Source: Candidula unifasciata (taxonomy: Eukaryota > Mollusca > Gastropoda > Stylommatophora > Geomitridae). From it: a stretch of DNA of 64,000 nucleotides. Positions 56,767-64,000 of the stretch are shown piece by piece. The notes under the pieces were generated by a model, which was not told the DNA's origin, did not search any database, and worked only from the letters and a program-made list of their open reading frames with translations. Position numbers and translations under genes: made by a program. Where the stretch lies: assembly GCA_905116865.2 (NCBI GenBank), contig CAJHNH020000207.1, positions 18,501 to 82,500 of the forward strand, given 5' to 3'. The first letter of the stretch is position 1. Each line of letters begins with the position of its first letter.

Positions 56767-58095
56767 CTGTACCAGAAGAAAAAGCACAGTTATTGTCCAA
56801 ACCCAAAAACTGTTCTAAGTACTGTTGGCAAATTAAAATATAGGGTGATTGCAGTCAAAATAATACTAAGGAATTTCAGTGAAATGTGACTAAAAAGCCT
56901 AACGAAACTGGGAAGCAGAAAAAAAAGTGCACAAAACAACGTTTCGGCAGGTGGCTTTTCTCGAAGAAGTGATGAACTTACACAACGGTAACAAAGAGGA
57001 GAGTGTTCCTAGAGTTTTGTCAAGGGGAGAAAGTGGAATTATTTAGGCCTGATGTGACTTCTTGTGTCTCAAGGTGGCATAAGATGTGAGAAACGTTATG
57101 TAAAGGTTTCGATACAGGTTGATGCTGATGTTGATGATGTTGATAATTATGATGATGATGATGATGATAATGATGATGACAAGGGTCAATGATTTAATGC
57201 TCGTTGATAAGGGAAGGCAACGGCGCTAGAAGTGATTCCCTCTGTAATTTCAAAGTGATTGCATAGGATACAATAGATTCGAGGAATTGACTGCTAGTCT
57301 TGTGTGACATATAATGGCCACGTTAAAAAAAAAAGTGATGAATGAATTTACTTAAATGAGGGACCATTTTCCAGGCCTTGCAGTGTAATGGGCGCATAGG
57401 GCTAGACCTAGCGACGAAAGTGGCGCAAATAAACCAGATTACAAATTAACGAGAGAAAGGCATCGCGCCATTTTGTGTCTAAGACAAAAGAGTGATAGTA
57501 AGAGAGAAGAATGTGAATGTGTGAGAGAGAGAAAAGGAGAGAGATGAGTGACGGTGAAAGAGACAGAGAGAGAGAGGAGTGACAATGAGAGAGAGAAAAA
57601 GAAAGAAAAAGAGAGACGTCTGACAGTGAGAGAGAGAGAGAGAGAGACAAAGTGGGAAGAGTGATAGTGAGAGAAGGAGAGAGAAGAGTGGGAGTGTGAG
57701 AGACATAGAAGAGTAAGAGTGTGCGAGTGAGAAAAAAAAGAAGAGTGAGTGTGAGAGTGAGAGAAAGAGAAAACAAGTATGAGTGAGAGCGACAAAGAGA
57801 TAGGGGAGAGTGACAGTGAGAGAAATAGAGAGAAGAGCCAGGAGAGAGAAAAGAGTGAGAGGGAGAAGAGAGTGAGTTTAAGAGAGAGAAAGAGGGAGCA
57901 GAGCGACAGTGAGAGAGAGAGAGAGAAGAGTGACAGAGAGAAAGAGAAGAGTATGAGTTGTGAGAGAGAAAGAGAGAGGAGTGACAGAGAGAGAGAGAGA
58001 CAAGTAACAGTGAGAGAGAGAGAAGACTGTGTTGCGAGAGGGAGAAGAGGGACAGTGAGAGAATGAGAGAGAGAAGAGTTAGAGTGAGAGAGAGC
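56767..58095. other. Intron with GA-rich tract
   Basis: (GAT)n lies at 57120-57178, a SINE A 3' scrap at 57340-57410 and degenerate (GA)n at 57480-58095. Long Ser/Leu frames across the GA tract are artefacts. Confidence 0.7.
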
Positions 58096-58414
58096 ATTTC
58101 GAAAGAGGGAGACGGTGGCAGAAACAATTTTGATAAGCTGTTTATACTTTTTTAAAATGTAGAGTAACGGAATAAAATAGCAGTGACTGCTAAAATCTCC
58201 ACACGCACACACACACACACACAAAGAAAGAAATTGTCAATCAAATTCATCATTTTCATTAAACCATATGTTCTTCTTTAGTGTTTGTCTCAATATTCAC
58301 ATACCTTGCTTACTTACGAATTCAACACCTACCGTAAACATTAAAACAACATAAAAACACATTCAGTCTTACTGCTGATGTTAGTGTGAACACGAACAAA
58401 CACAAGCCACTTAC

Positions 58415-58579
58415 GGTTGTTTTTGGTGCAAAGAGAAAACACATGACCAAGAATGGGAACGACAAAATAGAAAGGAAAAGAAGACCCAGCCGCCTTGCCC
58501 AGTCCGCTCTGCCAACCTTACTGAGACCTTCGTACCAGCATCTGTCGATGCGCTGTTGGCAGTTCGGGTGCGACACAAA
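58415..58579 (-). CDS. TRPC: TRPC exon 2: TRP_2 signature and pre-S1 hydrophobic helix
   Basis: The exon encodes 55 residues in phase 0-0, with acceptor TTTTCTATTCCAG and donor ACC|GTAAGT. It begins FVSHPNCQQRIDRCWYEGLS, which is the near-invariant TRPC segment (FVAHPNCQQ...WYEN in insect TRP). It ends in a hydrophobic helix, LGLLFLSILSFPFLVMCFLF, followed by APKTT, matching the pre-S1 elbow. It joins exon 1 without a split codon, giving DYEEKL-FVSHPN. This is the single most diagnostic exon for the family. Confidence 0.95.
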
Positions 58580-60300
<1,721 letters not shown>

Positions 60301-60309
60301 TAGACTTAC

Positions 60310-60483
60310 CAACTTTTCCTCGTAGTCCACCGCCATCTTGAACCTGTTGAGACTTTCAAATTTATCTTCTTGGGGAGAGCCTGTTTTGTCCAGCACGGCA
60401 CTGAGCTCCCTTTGTGTCCACACTCGGTCCAAGAGCTTGACCACGTAGTCACTCAGCTGGTCAGCCAGATCTGTGTACTCTTT
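60310..60483 (-). CDS. TRPC: TRPC exon 1 in window: linker helices after the ankyrin domain
   Basis: The exon encodes 58 residues, from KEYTDLADQL to MAVDYEEKL. In gene orientation the acceptor is TTTCTTCAATCAG and the donor is TTG|GTAAGT. Both ends are in phase 0. The pattern of a hydrophilic helix, then LLDRVWTQRELSAVLD, then LNRFKMAVDYE matches the TRP_2 domain of TRPC channels, which packs between the ankyrin repeats and the membrane domain. The ATG just upstream at 60501 in the same frame lies beyond the acceptor, so I do not treat it as the start. The previous exon, which should encode the last ankyrin helices, is not visible up to 64000. Confidence 0.9.
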
Positions 60484-61180
60484 CTGATTGAAGAAATTCA
60501 ACCAAGCGCGGGTAAACGGCGGGAGTAACTAGGATTCTGTTTAGCTGGTTAGTTCGACATTAGTCTCCACAGACTCCGCCCAAATACACGCTAGCTCTCT
60601 TCTGATTGGTAGTTCCAGAGCCCGTGATCTTTGCACACGGTTACTTGGTTGTTCCGCAATGCAGTAGATATCGCGTGAGGTATATTTCAGCACTTTTAAC
60701 ACTCCAAAAACATGCAGAAACTGGGTCTAACACAGCACCCCTCCCCTAGAGCTTATGTCACAGGAATTCTCTTTCTTGGAAAGAAAACGTAAATGCAAGA
60801 CATTGCAGAAAACAAGCAACAGCGTGGGAAACACCCGTAGCCTTCAAGAAAGTCGACCAGCCCAACAAACGTGTGAATGAAAAGGGACCTACTCTTTTGG
60901 GGAGACTAAAGTCGAACTAACCGTTAAGTTAACCGAATGCTTCGTCATCTAATTAGGGGATAAACCGGCCGAAACAATTGTTGAAGGGGGAAACAGTTGT
61001 AAAATGGGGAAACAACCGTTGAAGAGGGAAACAATTGTTGAATGGGGCCCACTTACCGGGGATCGGTAGGCTCCTGTTATGCATGCCCCCTTTGTGTAGG
61101 TCTTCTTTTTTGAGACTAAGATAATGGATTCGTCAATACGTTATGTCGGGAGGGAAATAACTCATAACTTTTCGGCCCAG
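60484..61180. other. Upstream intron; 19-bp imperfect tandem repeat
   Basis: GGGGAAACAATTGTTGAA-type units, about four, at 60963-61045. I searched for the ankyrin exon in the minus orientation and found none in matching phase. Confidence 0.55.
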
Positions 61181-61275
61181 TTGATGATTGGACATAAGCA
61201 GCTAGACCTTTATGTTGATAGACCAATCGAAACTCAGCGAGTTATGTGATCAGTATCACACCGACCGCTCCCATA
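61181..61275 (-). repeat. SINE family A 3' fragment
   Basis: AGCTAGACCTTTATGTTGAT, AGACCAATCGAAACTCAGCG and TGTGATCAGTATCACACCGA. Confidence 0.7.
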
Positions 61276-61437
61276 CCTTTTCAGTTTGGGCAACTGCCGG
61301 GTTTCAGTGTCATGTTTTGCAGCTGAATTTTACAAATATATGAAGAACATGTGGGTTTACTGCTGACGGTAAAAGGGAGGGAGAGTATTGATTCACTGCC
61401 ACTTAAAAAAAAGTGAATTGTAAAAACTGACATTACA

Positions 61438-61630
61438 GCTAGCGTAGTTGGCTAAACCAAACTGCGCGGTGACCGGGTGACGAGCTCCTTGTGGTTCGGG
61501 TTCACTCCTGGGGGTAGGCAGAAAAGCCAAATTTTCTCCCAGATTTACGGTACCTATCATGGAATCAAGGCCGAAGGGTTGCGATATCCATAGTACCGAG
61601 CCAAGAGGGTTAACAACTCATGGTTTCTGG
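61438..61630 (+). repeat. SINE family C copy
   Basis: GCTAGCGTAGTTGGCTAAAC, GTTCGGGTTCACTCCTGGGG and CTCATGGTTTCTGGATATTT. Confidence 0.85.
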
Positions 61631-61639
61631 ATATTTCAA

Positions 61640-62235
61640 CAACAACAACCGCTTTTGTGGTGTAGGTAGAGGACGGTTTGAGGATGAGGATTTAGGACCC
61701 CATGGCTAGGTGTTGTCGCTGTGAAGTTTGAAGGTTAGGATTTAATGTTTATATCCGCAAAAAATAAAATTAAAAATCCCCAACGTTATCGATCCTAGGT
61801 GTCCCGCATGAAAGCCCTGTGTTCTTAACAATTGGAGCAGCAGCTCCTGGGTATGGCGTAGACAGGGGTTATTGAAACGTGTTTTAACATTTGATAGTCT
61901 GTGCCGAAAGGAGCAAATATTGCAGTTTCAGAATAACTGCTTTTCTAAATGTGAACGAGGAAAATGTAGAAAACGATGAAGAATGTAAATTTCAATGTTT
62001 TCATAATTCTTGTTAAAAAAAAAAACACAGCCACATAGGTTGCTCACTTGTATCTGGCACCTTGCAAAAGCCTGACCAAATCAATAACACTGTAAGCAGA
62101 CATGTAAGCTTGCAGCCAGTTCAAAATGCTGTGTAATGTCATAAGGACAATCTCGGGTCTAAGAAAAATATAGATTCACAGTGATTCATTGTGTGTGTGT
62201 GTGTGTGTGTGTGCGCGCGCACGCACGCGCGTGTG
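61640..62235. other. No gene seen
   Basis: AT-rich with (TG)n(CG)n at 62189-62232. Confidence 0.55.
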
Positions 62236-62239
62236 TATA

Positions 62240-62400
62240 CCGTGAGGCTCAAGAAACATTCGCTGGTAAACAGCATCTTGCCTCGGAAACCCAAATATTC
62301 TGGCAATATCAAATGAAAAGGTAGCAGATGTACGGTGTCATGAAAGAGGCAGCAGAGACCGACACGCACAAAGATGGGCACAGGATATATAGGAGAACAC
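62240..62400 (+). pseudogene. RTE family I scrap
   Basis: TCAAGAAACATTCGCTGGTA, AAACCCAAATATTCTGGCAA and GCACAAAGATGGGCACAGGA match the KLKYFGH-to-RWAQDI part of 42940-43060, frameshifted. Confidence 0.7.
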
Positions 62401-62404
62401 ATTC

Positions 62405-63600
62405 ACACACACACATACACACATACACACATACATACACACATACACACAACTACATAACATACATACATACACACACACATACAATACATACATACAA
62501 TACATACATACATACATACATACATACATAAACATACATACATACATACATACATACATACATACATACATACATACATACATACATACATACATACATA
62601 CATACATACATACATACATACATACATACATACATACATACATACATACATACATACATACATACATACATACATACATACATAACATACATACATACAT
62701 ACATACATATCCCATACATACATACATACATACATACACTCATACACACGCTCTAAAACACACACACGCATACAATCCAGACACACACACATGCAGTCAC
62801 GGGCACACATACGGGGACACATACACACACGCAGGCAGGGAAACAGACACACACATTGACATACGCAACACCCACACATACAAAGATATACACACACAGA
62901 CACGCACAGTCAGACATACGCACACAGAGGCATAACCCGACAAAAGCAGAGACACGCAGACATAATATAATAGACACACCGATAGAGACTCACACAGATA
63001 CACACAAAGCCACGCGCAGCCACAGACAGACACATATACACATGCAGCCATACACACCTACAGACACATAATGGCACACACACACTGACACACAGAGACG
63101 GACACAAACACATACTAACACACCCACAGACGCACAAATACTCGCACAGACACACACATGCAGACGCACACACACACACACACACATTATCAAAAATTTG
63201 AACATACAAATACACACGAAACAACACACAGAGAAACACACAGCCACACGCAGAAACACCTACAGACACAGCATAGATACACACAAACAGACAGACATAC
63301 ACACACAGACAAACATGCAGCCAAGCCACACCCGCACATATCCACATACAATCACACACACAGACACACACGCAGCCACACATACAGATAGACATAAAAA
63401 CACACACACACAGACACACAACACAGACTGACACGCACACTGACACGCAGACAGACACACACAGACACGCACGCAGACACCATACAGACAAACAGTCACA
63501 CGCCTACACACAGATACATACACACAAACGTTTACAGTTACCCATGCATACACAGAATCATACATACACATATGCCTACACACGCCAGCATGTCACACAT
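62405..63600. repeat. CA-rich and (CATA)n satellite-like tract
   Basis: (CATA)n lies at about 62465-62745. It is followed by about 850 bases of CACACAGACA-type degenerate sequence. Open frames on both strands are periodicity artefacts. Confidence 0.97.
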
Positions 63601-63673
63601 ATACGCATAGAAACATATCATACGTACTGCAATTAATTATAACTAGTAATGCATTGTGGATTATTAACTACAT

Positions 63674-64000
63674 TTAAGGTGGCATGTAATCACTGATAAT
63701 CATGAAATGAAAGAGTTTGCGGTTAAATGAGTAAGGACTTTTTGTAGTTTTCAGATCGGGTGGAAGATGGTTCCATAAATGAGCAGCAGAATATGCTAGA
63801 CTTGTTTTAAATAAATCAATTCTGGGTTTAGGCAAATCTAATAAACTTAGTCGCTTGCTATTCTTAGGATTAGATTGAATCAATCGGTCAATGTAATTTG
63901 GAGTATCTTTAGATAGGATTTTGTGAATGAATTTCGCCTTATTAAAAATTAAACGTTTACTAAATGGTAGAAGTCTTGGATGTCCGAATAAAATATTTTT
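63674..64000 (-). pseudogene. Non-LTR retrotransposon C-terminus, truncated by window edge
   Basis: An open minus-strand frame from the right edge to a stop at 63674, about 108 residues. It contains LLPFSKRLIFNKAKFIHKIL, PNYIDRLIQSNPKNSKRLSL and PRIDLFKTSLAYSAAHLWNH, LPPDLKTTKSPYSF. R...F..S..YSA..LWN.LP......S...FK is the conserved C-terminal signature of CR1/L2/RTE-like polyproteins. The frame is open throughout, so it may belong to a young copy. Confidence 0.85.

Noticed and set aside
61055..61120. Possible TRPC upstream exon before a GTAAGT donor at about 61054
   Set aside because: The phase-0 frame reads KKTYTKGACITGAYRSP, which is unlike the end of a TRPC ankyrin domain, and no clear acceptor of the right phase was seen.
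62338..63583. Cys/Val/Tyr-rich frames up to 193 residues
   Set aside because: CA/CATA-rich tract translated in several frames; codon use follows the repeat period.

Overview
This window looks like animal nuclear DNA and contains part of one recognisable host gene. It is AT-rich, gene-poor, and full of microsatellites, minisatellites, tRNA-derived SINE-like repeats and broken non-LTR retrotransposons. The mix of RTE-type reverse transcriptase scraps, zinc-knuckle gag, several SINE families and long (TTC)n, (AACT)n and (CA)n tracts fits a lophotrochozoan, most likely a mollusc and perhaps a gastropod. That assignment is inference only.

The gene is a TRPC-family (short transient receptor potential) cation channel on the minus strand. 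I could place twelve consecutive coding exons between 60483 and 18906. All junctions have AG/GT splice signals, and codon phases agree at every junction except one. Together they encode about 755 residues: the linker after the ankyrin domain, pre-S1, S1 to S6, the pore, the TRP box (EWKFAR), a C-terminal helix and an acidic tail. The ankyrin-repeat exons and the start codon should lie beyond the right edge. The exception is exon 3 (56504-56766), which has one base too many. This is either an assembly error in a C4 run or a real lesion.

Layout from left to right. 1-4.6 kb: SINEs, an RTE fragment and a 450-bp palindromic MITE. 4.6-8.9 kb: a three-level nest, with an RTE fragment split by an ORF1-only LINE (12-bp target duplication), itself split by a 554-bp solo LTR (5-bp target duplication). 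9-18.9 kb: RTE fragments, repeats and a direct duplication of about 1.4 kb. 18.9-60.5 kb: the TRPC gene, with introns holding nearly every kind of repeat. These include (TTC)n at 21.8 kb, (AACT)n at 22.6 kb, a 1.7-kb minisatellite beside the pore exon, a 49-bp array at 40.6-44.2 kb, a 21-bp array at 44.8-46.2 kb apparently grown from a SINE head, and a 48-bp array at 49.6 kb that repeats the end of a coding exon with its splice donor. 60.5-64 kb: SINEs, a 1.2-kb CA/CATA-rich tract and the end of another non-LTR retrotransposon cut by the window edge.

I see no bacterial-type operon, CRISPR array or rRNA. Long open frames inside simple repeats are artefacts of periodicity. The most unusual signals are the reiterated splice-donor minisatellite, the SINE-derived satellite, the nested ORF1-only LINE, and a chimeric repeat that joins a reverse-transcriptase fragment to DNA-transposon-like ends.
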